From: Plesiocystis pacifica SIR-1
GTDB lineage: Bacteria > Myxococcota_A > Polyangia > Nannocystales > Nannocystaceae
DNA length: 64,000 nucleotides
Direction of reading: 5' to 3'
NCBI RefSeq assembly: GCF_000170895.1
Contig: NZ_ABCS01000036.1
Coordinates: 21,033 to 85,032 of the forward strand
This document shows, one piece after another, positions 8,483 through 16,673 of this stretch. The notes under the pieces were generated by a model. It made no database searches. It was not told the origin of the DNA and worked only from the letters and a program-made list of their open reading frames with translations. The translations under genes and the position numbers were made by a program. Numbering within the stretch: the stretch's first letter is position 1; each line of letters begins with the position of its first letter.

Positions 8483-9753
8483 GCCGAGCACATCATGCGC
8501 ACGCCGTTGAGCGCCGAGTTGTCGCCAAAGGGCGGCTCCTGGAAGTCCTCGACCCGCGTCACCAGGCCGGTCACCGCCTGGCCCGAGGGGCACTGCACCT
8601 TGTCGGACCAATCCCCCCACTCGGTGTTGACCGTGGCAGACAGCATGGTGTCGTTCTTACAGTAGAGGTCGACGTCGTTGGCCGCCGAGTCGTCGAAGAT
8701 GCCCTGGGCCGGCTCGATCCGGATGTCGAAGGCGACGACCGGGTTGTTGCCGCCGGTGCAGTAGACCGGGTCGCTGAAGGTCCCCCAGGTCATGTACGCG
8801 CTCCAGATGCGCTTGTAGGTGGTGGAGTTCGGGGCCGCGCAGTACAGCTCGATGTCGTTGAGCGCGGTGTCGTCACCGTCCAGGCCCTGGTAGGACTCGC
8901 TGCGCAGGCGGTAGCCGTAGACGAACTGGCCCGAGGGGCAGTTCGCCTGCTGACCCCACTCGCCCCAAAAGCCGTCGGTCTCGCTGGAGAAGGACTCGTT
9001 CTCGCTCATGCCCAGCGCCTCCACGTTTTGGGCGAAGTGCTCGTAGCCGTTGGCGTTGCGCACGGCCGCCTCGGGGTCCTCGGACGCGAGCTCCTGGGCC
9101 TCGTCGGAGTCGAGGGTCTGGTCGTCCATGCCGGTCACGGCCTCGTACTGCAGCAGGCCATCGATGAGCAGCCCGGCTTGCGTGAAGCCGCCGGTGTCCT
9201 CTCGGAGCTCGGAGAACATCGGGCAGATGTCGAAGGTGAAGGACTCGCCGAACACGGCGCTGCTCCGGGTGGCGAGCAGATCGCAAGAACAGTCGAAGGT
9301 GATCGGGTCCTCGGTGAGCGCGCCGTCGAGGACCCGGTAGTTGTCCATGACCTCGGCGTAGCGCTCGGCCGTGTAGCTGCCAAAGAAGGCCGTGTAGCGC
9401 GGCGAGGTCGCGCGCTCGTCCACGCTCGTCCGCTCGAGGTCGCCGAGCGCCGCGTCGACGTAGGAGCGGGCGAGGGCCACCGCTCGGCGAGCGTCGGCCT
9501 GCTCTTTTGCGCTGCACGCCACGAAGCTCAGCCGGTCCTCGGAGACCACTTCCACGGGGCCCTTGTCGTCCGCGACGAGCTCCTTCTCGTCCAAGGACGT
9601 GCCTGCTTCGACGGCCGCGCTCTCGTCGGCAGCCGCGCTCTCGTCGGACCAGGAGTCGTCGTCGAGGCCGTCGTCACAGCCCGCGGCCAGGACCAGGACC
9701 AGGCCGGTCACGAACAGGGAGGAGCTCTTGTGGGTGCGAGTCGTCTCAGTCAT
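8476..9753 (-). CDS. Lipoprotein: degenerate M35 (aspzincin)-like domain plus VMO-I domain
   Basis: A 425-residue predicted lipoprotein with lipobox L-A-A-G-C at Cys26 and an acidic linker (about 27-65). Residues 78-243 line up with the bacterial Lys-specific M35 metallopeptidases: D-I-C-P-M-F, a core where HExxH should stand, G-M-D-D, then NANGYEHFAQN (family form NADxYEYFAEN). At the zinc site the sequence reads L-I-D-G-L-L-Q-Y, so both zinc histidines and the catalytic Glu are missing. Residues 262-425 hold three W-G-x-[WF] / C-P-x-G / D-D-[TS]-A-x-N-x-[IV]-x-[LM]-x-C units, the pattern of vitelline membrane outer layer protein I. The start was chosen at 9753 because it places a signal peptide directly at the N-terminus. 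Probably a surface or secreted binding protein without protease activity. Confidence 0.75.
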   Translation of the reverse strand: MTETTRTHKSSSLFVTGLVLVLAAGCDDGLDDDSWSDESAAADESAAVEAGTSLDEKELVADDKGPVEVVSEDRLSFVACSAKEQADARRAVALARSYVDAALGDLERTSVDERATSPRYTAFFGSYTAERYAEVMDNYRVLDGALTEDPITFDCSCDLLATRSSAVFGESFTFDICPMFSELREDTGGFTQAGLLIDGLLQYEAVTGMDDQTLDSDEAQELASEDPEAAVRNANGYEHFAQNVEALGMSENESFSSETDGFWGEWGQQANCPSGQFVYGYRLRSESYQGLDGDDTALNDIELYCAAPNSTTYKRIWSAYMTWGTFSDPVYCTGGNNPVVAFDIRIEPAQGIFDDSAANDVDLYCKNDTMLSATVNTEWGDWSDKVQCPSGQAVTGLVTRVEDFQEPPFGDNSALNGVRMMCSAY

Positions 9754-9832
9754 CTCGACTCGTTCGTCCGGCTCGCGTCCGAAGAGATTGCCTGGCGCGC
9801 ACATTTAATTCATGCGCTAGCTCACCAGCTGG

Positions 9833-10789
9833 CTAGTAGCCGACGCTGCGGTCGACGAGGCCCGGGAGCGAGGCGAGCGAGCGACCTGCCTCGAGGGCTT
9901 CGAGGCCGGCCGCGACTTGTTCGATCGCCGGCCCGATCAAGGTCTGCGCCGCGACGTGAGGCGTGACGCGGATCCGCGGGTGCGCCCAAAAGGGGTGACC
10001 CTCCGGCAGGGGCTCGACGGCGCTCACGTCCAGGAAGGCGCCGCGCAGCCGCCCGCCATCGATGGCCGCGAGCAGGGCCGCCTCGTCGATCAGCGAGCCC
10101 CGCCCCGCGTTGACGATCGCCGCCCCCTCGGGCAGCCGCGCCAGACGAGCCGCGTCGAGGAGCCCCGCGGTCTCGGGGGTGTGCGGGAGCAGGGCCATCA
10201 ACAGGTCCGTGCGCGCGAGCAGCTCGTCGAGGCCCTCGAGGCCGGCGTAGCGCTCGACGCCATCGTCCACTCCGCCTCGCCCTCGCCGCGTCCACCCGGC
10301 GACGGGAAAGCCGAGCCCCGCCAGCGCCCGCGCCACGGCCAGACCCATCGCGCCCAGGCCCAGCACGCCCACGCGCAAGCGCCCGCCCCGGACGTCGCGC
10401 GGCCGCCAGCGCTCCGCCCCCTGGTCGCGGGCGTAGTCGTCGAAGTCGCGCTGAAAATGCAGCGCCGCGTAGACGTGATAGTCGACCATCTGCGCGGCCA
10501 TGCCGGCGTCGTGCAGACGAATCAGCGGGACGCTCGCGGGCAGCGACGCCGCGCCCCCGAGCCCGCTCAGGATCCCGTCGACCCCCGCCCCGAGGGCGAA
10601 GGCCAGCTCGAGCTTGGGCAGGCGCGCCCACAGACCCGGCGGGGGGCGCCAGACCAGGGCGTGGCGGACCTCGCTCAGCTGCGCGGGCGTGGCCGCGTCG
10701 AGCTCGACCAGCGCGCGCTCGGGCAGACGCTCGGACCAGGCCGCGCGCCAGGCCGCGCGGCGAGTGGGGACGGACAGCAGCGCGGTCAT
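9833..10789 (-). CDS. D-2-hydroxyacid dehydrogenase (GhrA-like glyoxylate/hydroxypyruvate reductase)
   Basis: A 318-residue cytoplasmic oxidoreductase. It has a Rossmann NAD(P) motif G-V-L-G-L-G-A-M-G near residue 141, the dinucleotide-domain loop ending in an Arg-containing strand (A-G-W-T-R-R), and the catalytic set Arg in N-A-G-R-G (about 230), Glu in V-E-P-L-P and His in T-P-H-V-A-A. The N-terminal motif F-A-L-G-A-G-V-D resembles the GhrA branch (S-L-G-A-G-V-D) that reduces glyoxylate and hydroxypyruvate. It diverges from the metallophosphoesterase gene, so it appears to be a single-gene unit. It could consume glyoxylate made by the purine-degradation operon about 20 kb away, but nothing in the sequence links them. 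Confidence 0.87.
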   Translation of the reverse strand: MTALLSVPTRRAAWRAAWSERLPERALVELDAATPAQLSEVRHALVWRPPPGLWARLPKLELAFALGAGVDGILSGLGGAASLPASVPLIRLHDAGMAAQMVDYHVYAALHFQRDFDDYARDQGAERWRPRDVRGGRLRVGVLGLGAMGLAVARALAGLGFPVAGWTRRGRGGVDDGVERYAGLEGLDELLARTDLLMALLPHTPETAGLLDAARLARLPEGAAIVNAGRGSLIDEAALLAAIDGGRLRGAFLDVSAVEPLPEGHPFWAHPRIRVTPHVAAQTLIGPAIEQVAAGLEALEAGRSLASLPGLVDRSVGY

Positions 10790-10927
10790 GGACTCGTCGC
10801 GCCCATGGTAGCGCCTCCGAGGGTCGGCCAGAACGAGTCCTGTCCGCCCCTCTGTCTATTTTAGCCGTCGTGGACGACGCCACGCCCTCCCTGCCCCACG
10901 TCCACGACTCCGTGGTAGACCGGCGCC
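10790..10927. promoter_or_regulatory. Divergent intergenic region with inverted repeats
   Basis: A 138-bp gap between divergent genes. It contains the palindrome cgtcgt-gg-acgacg (10866-10879), whose left part also pairs as gtcgtggac (10867-10875) with gtccacgac (10900-10908). An AT-rich tctattttag lies just upstream. This could be an operator or a leader hairpin for the metallophosphoesterase gene. Confidence 0.35.
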
Positions 10928-12568
10928 ATGCTCCGCCCGCGCCAGCCCCTCACGGCCCTGCTCGTGCTCCTCGCCGCGACCGCGAGCGCGACCCTGACGG
11001 CCTCGGGCTGCAAGGCCTCCCGCCCCGACGACGCGCCGCGCAAGGCCGACCGCGGCGATGTCGGAGGCAGCAAGAAGGGCGCCCGCGTCGACGCCCCCCG
11101 GCGCACCCGCGAGCCCGGGCACCCCGTCCACTTCCTCAGCCTCTCGGACATCCACGTCGACCCCTTCGTCAGCATCGACGCCGACCCCAGCCTGCTCGCC
11201 AAGCTCATGGACACCCCCGGGGCGCAGTGGCGCGCGGTGTTCGAGTCCATCCCCGCCGAGGACCGCGCCCTCGGGCCCGAAAGCCGCGGCCACGACACCA
11301 GCTTCGCGGTGTTCGACTCGGCCATGAAGTCCGTCGCCGAGCGGGTCGCCGCGGCGGACTCCAAGCCCGCCTTCGTGGTCATCTCGGGCGACTTCCTCGG
11401 CCACCACTACCGCGCACAATTCATGGCCGCCCTCGACGAGGCCAAGATCGAGATGGCCAAGGGCGACGCCGACGCGGCGTTTCAAAAATTCGTCGACGAG
11501 TCCCTCGCCTTCGTCACCCACGAGCTCGGCGCGGCCGTGGGCGACGTCCCCGTGTTCCCGGCGATCGGCAACAACGATACCTACTGCGGCGACTATGCCC
11601 TGACCCCCCGGGGGCCCTTCCTGGCCCACACCGCCGAGCTGTGGGCGCCCCTGGTCGAGCGCGCGGGCGAGACCGACTTTCGCAAGACCTTCCCCGTCGG
11701 CGGCTACTACTCGGCCCCGCTCCCGGGCGTCGACCGGGCCCGGGTGATCGTCGTCGACACCGTGTTCTTCTCGTCCAAGTACGAGAACCGCTGCGCGGCC
11801 CCGGGCGGCGCGGGCGAGGAGCCCCGGGAGGAGCAGTTCGAGTGGCTGTCGACGACCCTCGCCGAGGCCAAGGCCGCCGACGAGCGGGTCTGGCTCGTCT
11901 ACCACATCCCCCCGGGCATCAACGTCTACCCCTCGGCGCACCCCAAAGAGGGCACGAGCTGCGCCGACAACACCGAGCTGTTTTGGGGCGCAGGCACGAC
12001 GAGCGCCTTTTTGGGCATCACCGACCGCTTCCCCGAGACCATCGAGGCGACCCTCGCCGGGCACATCCACACCGACGACTTCCGCCTGCGCATGGTCGGC
12101 GCGGCGGCGGTGGAGTACATCCACTTTACCCCGGCGATCAGCCCGCTGTTCGGCAACAACCCCGGCTACCAGCTGTTCACCGCCGACTCGGGCACGGCCG
12201 AGCTCCTCGACTACACCACCTACTTCCTCGACCTGGGCGCGAGCGAGCCGGCCCCAAGCTGGGCGAAGGAGTACACCTTCACCGAGAGCTACAAGCAGGC
12301 GTCCTACGGGCTCAGCGGCCTCGTCCCGGTGCGCGAGGCCATCCACGACGACCCCGACACGCGGGCGCTCTACGAGCAGTACTACGCCGTCGGCAACCCC
12401 GAGGCCGAGCAGCTGACCAAGGACAACTGGATGGCCTACTGGTGCGCCACGGCGAAGATGTCCCCCAAGCGCTACGACGCCTGCTACTGCGACGCGGCGG
12501 CTTCTGCTTCTGCTTCTGCTCCGGCCCCCGCCCCCGCCCCCGCCCCCGCCCCCGCCGGCGGCGAGTAG
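10928..12568 (+). CDS. Metallophosphoesterase lipoprotein (acid sphingomyelinase-like)
   Basis: A 546-residue predicted lipoprotein (signal peptide to T-A-S-G-C, Cys27) with calcineurin-like metal motifs: S-D-I-H-V-D (about 74), S-G-D-F-L-G-H-H (about 153), G-N-N-D (about 215), Y-H-I-P-P-G (about 324) and G-H-I-H-T-D-D (about 377). The spacing and the Cys-bearing loops (N-D-T-Y-C-G-D) resemble acid-sphingomyelinase-type phosphodiesterases, so the substrate may be a phospholipid or nucleotide phosphodiester outside the inner membrane. The C-terminus is low complexity, (Ser-Ala)n then (Pro-Ala)n, encoded by tandem 6-bp units. This tail overlaps the convergent phosphatase gene by 85 bp. The ATG at 10928 is the first start giving a proper signal peptide. 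Confidence 0.87.
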   Translation: MLRPRQPLTALLVLLAATASATLTASGCKASRPDDAPRKADRGDVGGSKKGARVDAPRRTREPGHPVHFLSLSDIHVDPFVSIDADPSLLAKLMDTPGAQWRAVFESIPAEDRALGPESRGHDTSFAVFDSAMKSVAERVAAADSKPAFVVISGDFLGHHYRAQFMAALDEAKIEMAKGDADAAFQKFVDESLAFVTHELGAAVGDVPVFPAIGNNDTYCGDYALTPRGPFLAHTAELWAPLVERAGETDFRKTFPVGGYYSAPLPGVDRARVIVVDTVFFSSKYENRCAAPGGAGEEPREEQFEWLSTTLAEAKAADERVWLVYHIPPGINVYPSAHPKEGTSCADNTELFWGAGTTSAFLGITDRFPETIEATLAGHIHTDDFRLRMVGAAAVEYIHFTPAISPLFGNNPGYQLFTADSGTAELLDYTTYFLDLGASEPAPSWAKEYTFTESYKQASYGLSGLVPVREAIHDDPDTRALYEQYYAVGNPEAEQLTKDNWMAYWCATAKMSPKRYDACYCDAAASASASAPAPAPAPAPAPAGGE

Positions 12569-13212
12569 CGATCGATGGCGTCGCCGAAGCGGCGGCGCTC
12601 GACGGTCGCGCTGCCGTCGGGCTTGGCGTGGACCACCCACATGTCGCCGTACTGCGCCTCGCCGATGCGGATGCGCTGCTCGACGCCCAGGGCCTCGAGC
12701 AGGGGCGGGATGGTGTTGGAGTGCCCGACCAGCAGGATCTCCCAGCCCGGACGCGCGCGCAGGCGCTTGGCGATGCCGGCGTAGTCCTTGGGCGGGTAGT
12801 GGGTGGCCTCGAGGCCCGTGAGCGCGAGGACGGCCGCCGCGGTCTGCTCCGAGCGGCGGCTGCGGGTGACGTAGACCGCGTCGAGCTCGCGGATGGGCAG
12901 GTCCTCGGCGAGGGCCATGGCGCGGCGCTGGCCCGCGGCCGACAGCGGCGGGTCCTTGCGCATGCGCGCCCCCTCCACGTCGTCCATGATCCCGGGTCCA
13001 GGCTCGGGCGGCGGATGAGACGGGACCTCCTTCTCGGCGTGGCGGACGATGTAGACCGTGACCCCCTCGGGCTCGGGCACGGCCTCGCAGCTGCACGAGG
13101 GCCCGCAGCCCGCCGCCGCCGAGAGACCCAGGCCCACGCCCAGGCCCAGCAGCCGCAGGGCGCTCCGCCGGCTGCGCTCAGCTGGGCAAGACTTCGAGGC
13201 GGATCCGCCCAT
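12484..13212 (-). CDS. Histidine phosphatase superfamily lipoprotein
   Basis: A 242-residue protein of the phosphoglycerate-mutase-like family. V-R-H-A-E-K near residue 56 is the RHG-type phospho-histidine motif, the second His is in V-G-H-S-N-T (about 165), and the supporting Arg lies in T-R-S-R-R-S. The N-terminus has twin arginines, a hydrophobic stretch and a lipobox (S-A-A-A-G-C), suggesting Tat-type lipoprotein export. The start at 13212 overlaps the end of ttcA by 35 bp and is the only start that keeps the twin-Arg region. The last 28 residues are an (Ala-Gly)/(Ala-Glu) tail encoded antisense to the metallophosphoesterase tail. The substrate is unknown; a periplasmic or surface phosphatase role is inferred. 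Confidence 0.82.
   Translation of the reverse strand: MGGSASKSCPAERSRRSALRLLGLGVGLGLSAAAGCGPSCSCEAVPEPEGVTVYIVRHAEKEVPSHPPPEPGPGIMDDVEGARMRKDPPLSAAGQRRAMALAEDLPIRELDAVYVTRSRRSEQTAAAVLALTGLEATHYPPKDYAGIAKRLRARPGWEILLVGHSNTIPPLLEALGVEQRIRIGEAQYGDMWVVHAKPDGSATVERRRFGDAIDRYSPPAGAGAGAGAGAGAEAEAEAAASQ
12500..12556. repeat. Tandem 6-bp repeats inside two convergent gene ends
   Basis: About three gcttct units are followed by five gccccc units (12524-12553). On the plus strand they encode (Ser-Ala) and (Pro-Ala); on the minus strand they encode (Ala-Gly) and (Ala-Glu). Both overlapping genes therefore end in low-complexity tails read from the same array. Confidence 0.85.
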
Positions 13213-14110
13213 CGTGCTTCGCTCCTTCGTCGTCGTCGCTGCCGCAGCCCCCGGCGTCCTCGCCGTCCAAGAACGCGTCCCGACCGCGCGCCTCGCCGTC
13301 CTCGGTCAGCGCCGCGAGCAGCTCGCCGTCCCACAGGTGCGAGGCCTTCACGTTGCCGACCGCCGCCAGCATGTTCTTGCGCAGCAGCGGGTTGTCGCCC
13401 TCGAGCTGGGTCAGCAGCGCCTTCATCTGCTGGCGCTTGAGGTTGGGCTGGGAGCCGCACAGGTCGCAGGGCACGATCGGAAAATTCGCGAGCGCGGCGT
13501 AGCGGGCGATGTCCGCCTCGGCGCAGGTCCCCAGCGGCCGGATGATCACGTTGCGCCCGTCGTCCGAGCGCAGCTTGGGCGGCATGGCCTTGAGCTGCCC
13601 GGCGTAAAACAAATTGAGCATCAGGGTCTCGACCACGTCGTCGCGGTGGTGGCCCAGGGCGATCTTGGTCGCCCCGAGCTCGACCGCCACGTCGTAGAGG
13701 ATGCCCCGGCGCAGGCGCGAGCACAGCGAGCAGTAGGCCTTGCCCGCCTTGGTGTTCGCCTTGACCACGCTGTGGGTGTCGCGGTGGACCAGGCGGTAGG
13801 CGAAGCCCTCGGCCTCGAGGTGGGCGCGCAGGACCTCCACGGGGAAGCCGGGGTGGCCCTGGTCGAGGTTGACCGCGACGAGCTCGTAGTCGAAGGGCAC
13901 CACGCGCTTGTAGGCGCGCAGCAGGTGGAGCAGGGCCCAGGAGTCCTTGCCCCCGGAGATCGCGACCATGATCGTGTCGTCGGGCGCGATCAGATCGAAG
14001 CGGCGGTTGAGCCGAGACATCTGCCGCAGCAGGCGGCGCTCGAGCTGCCCGCGCTCGCGCGCCCGCGCCTTCGAGTCCACCTTCGAGTTTGGCTCTGCCT
14101 CCGCGCTCAT
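13178..14110 (-). CDS. ttcA: tRNA 2-thiocytidine synthetase TtcA
   Basis: A 310-residue protein with the PP-loop S-G-G-K-D-S (about 53-58), the C-S-L-C motif (about 127), G-H-H-R-D-D and a later C-D-L-C motif, the set that marks the Fe-S-dependent TtcA enzymes. TtcA activates C32 of certain tRNAs with ATP and replaces oxygen with sulfur. The C-terminal 40 residues are acidic and Gly-rich beyond the usual end of the family. The ATG at 14110 overlaps the stop of the upstream lipoprotein gene (ATGA), and the downstream phosphatase gene starts inside ttcA, so the three genes look like one transcription unit although their functions are unrelated on paper. Confidence 0.92.
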   Translation of the reverse strand: MSAEAEPNSKVDSKARARERGQLERRLLRQMSRLNRRFDLIAPDDTIMVAISGGKDSWALLHLLRAYKRVVPFDYELVAVNLDQGHPGFPVEVLRAHLEAEGFAYRLVHRDTHSVVKANTKAGKAYCSLCSRLRRGILYDVAVELGATKIALGHHRDDVVETLMLNLFYAGQLKAMPPKLRSDDGRNVIIRPLGTCAEADIARYAALANFPIVPCDLCGSQPNLKRQQMKALLTQLEGDNPLLRKNMLAAVGNVKASHLWDGELLAALTEDGEARGRDAFLDGEDAGGCGSDDDEGAKHDGRIRLEVLPS

Positions 14111-14985
14111 CCCATCGACCCCTGGACGAGCTTCAGCAGGCGCGGCGCCTGGGCGATGAGCTCGTCGACCTTGACGCGCTTTTTGGACCGGTAGACCAGG
14201 CCGAGCAGCTTGTCGTCACGGCGCCACAGGATCAAGTAGGAGGACTCCGTGGTCCGCCCGGCCGTGTCGGTCTGGACCAGCTCCTTGAAGCCGACCTGGA
14301 CCCCGTCGATGGTCTCCACCCGCGGCATGTCGGCGATCTTGGCGTCGAGCTCGGCTCGGGCCGCCTCGTCGGCGAGGTCCTGGACGACGGGCTCGATCAA
14401 CAGCTCGCTGTCGACGGCCGACATCAGGGTCTTGGCGATGTCTGCGGCCACGGGCGCGAGCTGGGTGCCCTTGGTGACCGCCGCCTCGGCGCCGGCGTTG
14501 CTGACCTGGGCGCCGTCGTGGAGCAGACCCTTGGCCTGCTCGCTGAGCTCGCCGCGCTCGGGCACCTCGCCCCACAATTTTTGCAGCCGCGCCCGCGCCT
14601 CCTGGCCGGCCTCGCCCGCGAACGCCTTGCCCTTCTCCCCGGCCTCGCCGGCGAGCTCCTTGCCGCGCTCGCCGGCCTGGGCCATCAGGTCCTTGCCCTT
14701 CTCCCCGGCCTTGGCCGCGATCTCCTTGGACTGATCGCCGTAGTTGTCCTGGAGCTCCTTACCCAGGGCGCGGCTCTTGCCCTCGACGCCGTCGACGACC
14801 TCGCGGGTCTTGTCCTGGACGGCGTCGCCCTCCTCCTCGGTGCAGGCAGCGAGCGAGCTTCCCCCCATGGCGAGCAGGGATGCGATCAGGAGGGGGTGAA
14901 GCGGGCGGAGAGGGCGACTCACGACAAGGTCGAAAGGTACGGCAGGCCGAGGCCGAGGGCCAGCTGTAGACTCAACGGTGACCAT
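14107..14985 (-). CDS. Lipoprotein with LEA-like 11-residue repeats
   Basis: A 292-residue predicted lipoprotein. The hydrophobic core and lipobox (S-S-L-A-A-C) end near Cys48. About residues 75-135 consist of amphipathic repeats of the type A-G-E-K-G-K-x-L/F-A/M-x-x, as in late-embryogenesis-abundant or apolipoprotein-like helices. The C-terminal half (about 150-292) is a folded domain I do not recognise. The ATG at 14985 has a Shine-Dalgarno-like GGGGAG five bases upstream; a GTG at 14922 would give a shorter, more typical signal peptide and remains possible. The gene overlaps ttcA by four bases. LEA-type helices often protect membranes or proteins from desiccation, so a stress role is a guess. 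Confidence 0.7.
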   Translation of the reverse strand: MVTVESTAGPRPRPAVPFDLVVSRPLRPLHPLLIASLLAMGGSSLAACTEEEGDAVQDKTREVVDGVEGKSRALGKELQDNYGDQSKEIAAKAGEKGKDLMAQAGERGKELAGEAGEKGKAFAGEAGQEARARLQKLWGEVPERGELSEQAKGLLHDGAQVSNAGAEAAVTKGTQLAPVAADIAKTLMSAVDSELLIEPVVQDLADEAARAELDAKIADMPRVETIDGVQVGFKELVQTDTAGRTTESSYLILWRRDDKLLGLVYRSKKRVKVDELIAQAPRLLKLVQGSMG

Positions 14986-15014
14986 CCGCGCTCCCCGCTC
15001 ACGCTCCCCGCCCT

Positions 15015-16568
15015 TCACTCGTGACTGAGCAGGACCGCCCCCTCGACCACCGCTCCGCCGCCCTCCGGGTCGAGGTCCAGGGGCTTCGGCGCGCGCAGCA
15101 ACGTGTAGAGGTGCCCGTCCGCGCCGAACTCCGAGCCCTCCACCGAGTCCGCCGAGCTCGAACCGAGCACGTGACCCCACAACAGCTCCCCGTCCCCGTC
15201 GTAGCGGGCGATGAAGGCGTCGTAGTTGCCGTGGTCCGCGGGCACCACCCCTGCCCCGAGGTCGATCCCGACCTTCCCCCAACCGGAGACGCCGAGGTCG
15301 CCGTTGGGCGCGAGCGCCAGGTGCTCGATGGACTCGACGTTGGGTCCGGTCACCATCAGCTCCAAGCTGGCGTCGCCGCTCGGCGTGACGCGCAGCACGT
15401 AGCCGTCGAAGCTGCCCGTCCCCGCAGACAGGACCTCTGCGCCGAACTCGAACGCGCCCAAGAAGCCCCCCACGAGCAGCAAGTCCCCCTCGGGGGAGAG
15501 CTCACCGTCGCTCACGAAGGCGCCCCCGAGCGACCGCACCCACTCCAGCTCCCCCTCGGCGTCGAAGCGGGCGAGGAAGTTGCCCCAATCCTCGGCCGAC
15601 AAGCCCTCCCCGCCCAGGTCGATGCTGCCCTCGTAGACCCCCGTCAGGTACAGCCCCGCGCCCCCGGGGTCCTCGGCGAAGATCGTGAAGCTGGCGATGC
15701 CCAGCTCGACCGCCTCGCCGTAGCTGAGCACCTCGCTCACCGACGCCTGCGGCGGCTCGGAGCCGTCGAGCTCGGTGCGGATGTTGATGCCCACGCCGTG
15801 CGCTGGCGGCGGGAGCTCGAAGCCCTCGAACGCCAGACCGCTCTCGAGCCGCCCGGCGTAGCTGACCCGACCGTCCCCCGCCATGGCGAGGTGGCGGAAG
15901 GCGAACAGCCCGTCAAAGCCGAGGGACCAGTCGTGGACCAGGGCCTCCCCCGGCGCTGGCGCTCGCAGACCGACCAGGGCCAGGTTGCGCCCGAACAGAT
16001 CCGTCGCGGGGGGCAACACCTCCCCGCCGTAGTTCGTGGTGCCGTAGGCGTAGCTCGCCGCCGCGACCACGCGCTCCCCCGCGACGGTCAGGCCGTCGAA
16101 GCGGTCGGCCGCCTCGCCGCCGTAGCCCTGGCCCCACACGACCTCACCGCCGTAGTCCACCTGGAGCAGCATCCCGTCCTCGGTCACGGCCTCGAAGGTG
16201 CCGTTGGGGACGATGAGGGTCTGGGCAAAGCTCCCGCCCACGAGCAGGCCGCCGTCCCAGGCAGCCAGGCAGCGGGCCGTCCCGGGCAGCGCGAGGTGCC
16301 ACCGGAGCTCGCCCGGCACGGGGAGCTCCGGCCCGGTGTCGGTGTCGCCCTCGGTCTCGCTCTCCGTGCCGGTCTCGGTCTCGGTCTCGGTCTCACTTTC
16401 GTCAGGGCTCGCCGTGTCCGAGGACCCGTCCCCGACTTCGTCGTTCCCTGGCGCGACGAGGTCATCGCCGCAACCCACGGCCATCCACGCCCAGATCGCG
16501 GCCCAACACGCGGCGCCAAGCTGGCGCCGGGGGGCACGCCGGTTTCGACCTTCCGTGCGAGAGGCCAC
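15015..16568 (-). CDS. Lipoprotein with Glu-Thr linker and SBBP-like beta-propeller repeats
   Basis: A 517-residue predicted lipoprotein (signal ending W-M-A-V-G-C, Cys33). Residues about 45-80 are an acidic (E-T)n/T-D-T-G linker of the kind common on myxobacterial surface lipoproteins. The rest is a series of beta-rich repeats, each with a G-G-S/G-G-x-F strand, a D/E-G-x-D-x-F-I/L-A-R-Y/F element and a W-x-x-x-L-G-G/G-S-S element, consistent with SBBP or PQQ-like propeller blades. No catalytic residues are evident. Likely a surface-exposed binding or structural protein. A neighbouring minus-strand gene starts 30 bp downstream; co-transcription is possible. Confidence 0.75.
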   Translation of the reverse strand: MASRTEGRNRRAPRRQLGAACWAAIWAWMAVGCGDDLVAPGNDEVGDGSSDTASPDESETETETETGTESETEGDTDTGPELPVPGELRWHLALPGTARCLAAWDGGLLVGGSFAQTLIVPNGTFEAVTEDGMLLQVDYGGEVVWGQGYGGEAADRFDGLTVAGERVVAAASYAYGTTNYGGEVLPPATDLFGRNLALVGLRAPAPGEALVHDWSLGFDGLFAFRHLAMAGDGRVSYAGRLESGLAFEGFELPPPAHGVGINIRTELDGSEPPQASVSEVLSYGEAVELGIASFTIFAEDPGGAGLYLTGVYEGSIDLGGEGLSAEDWGNFLARFDAEGELEWVRSLGGAFVSDGELSPEGDLLLVGGFLGAFEFGAEVLSAGTGSFDGYVLRVTPSGDASLELMVTGPNVESIEHLALAPNGDLGVSGWGKVGIDLGAGVVPADHGNYDAFIARYDGDGELLWGHVLGSSSADSVEGSEFGADGHLYTLLRAPKPLDLDPEGGGAVVEGAVLLSHE

Positions 16569-16673
16569 ACATCAGCATGACCCATCCCCCCCACCGAGAC
16601 ACCACCGCTCGGCGAAAACCCGCGAATCGGCTATATTCCGGCGTCCAGCGGCCTACGCCGCCCGCCAGCCTCC

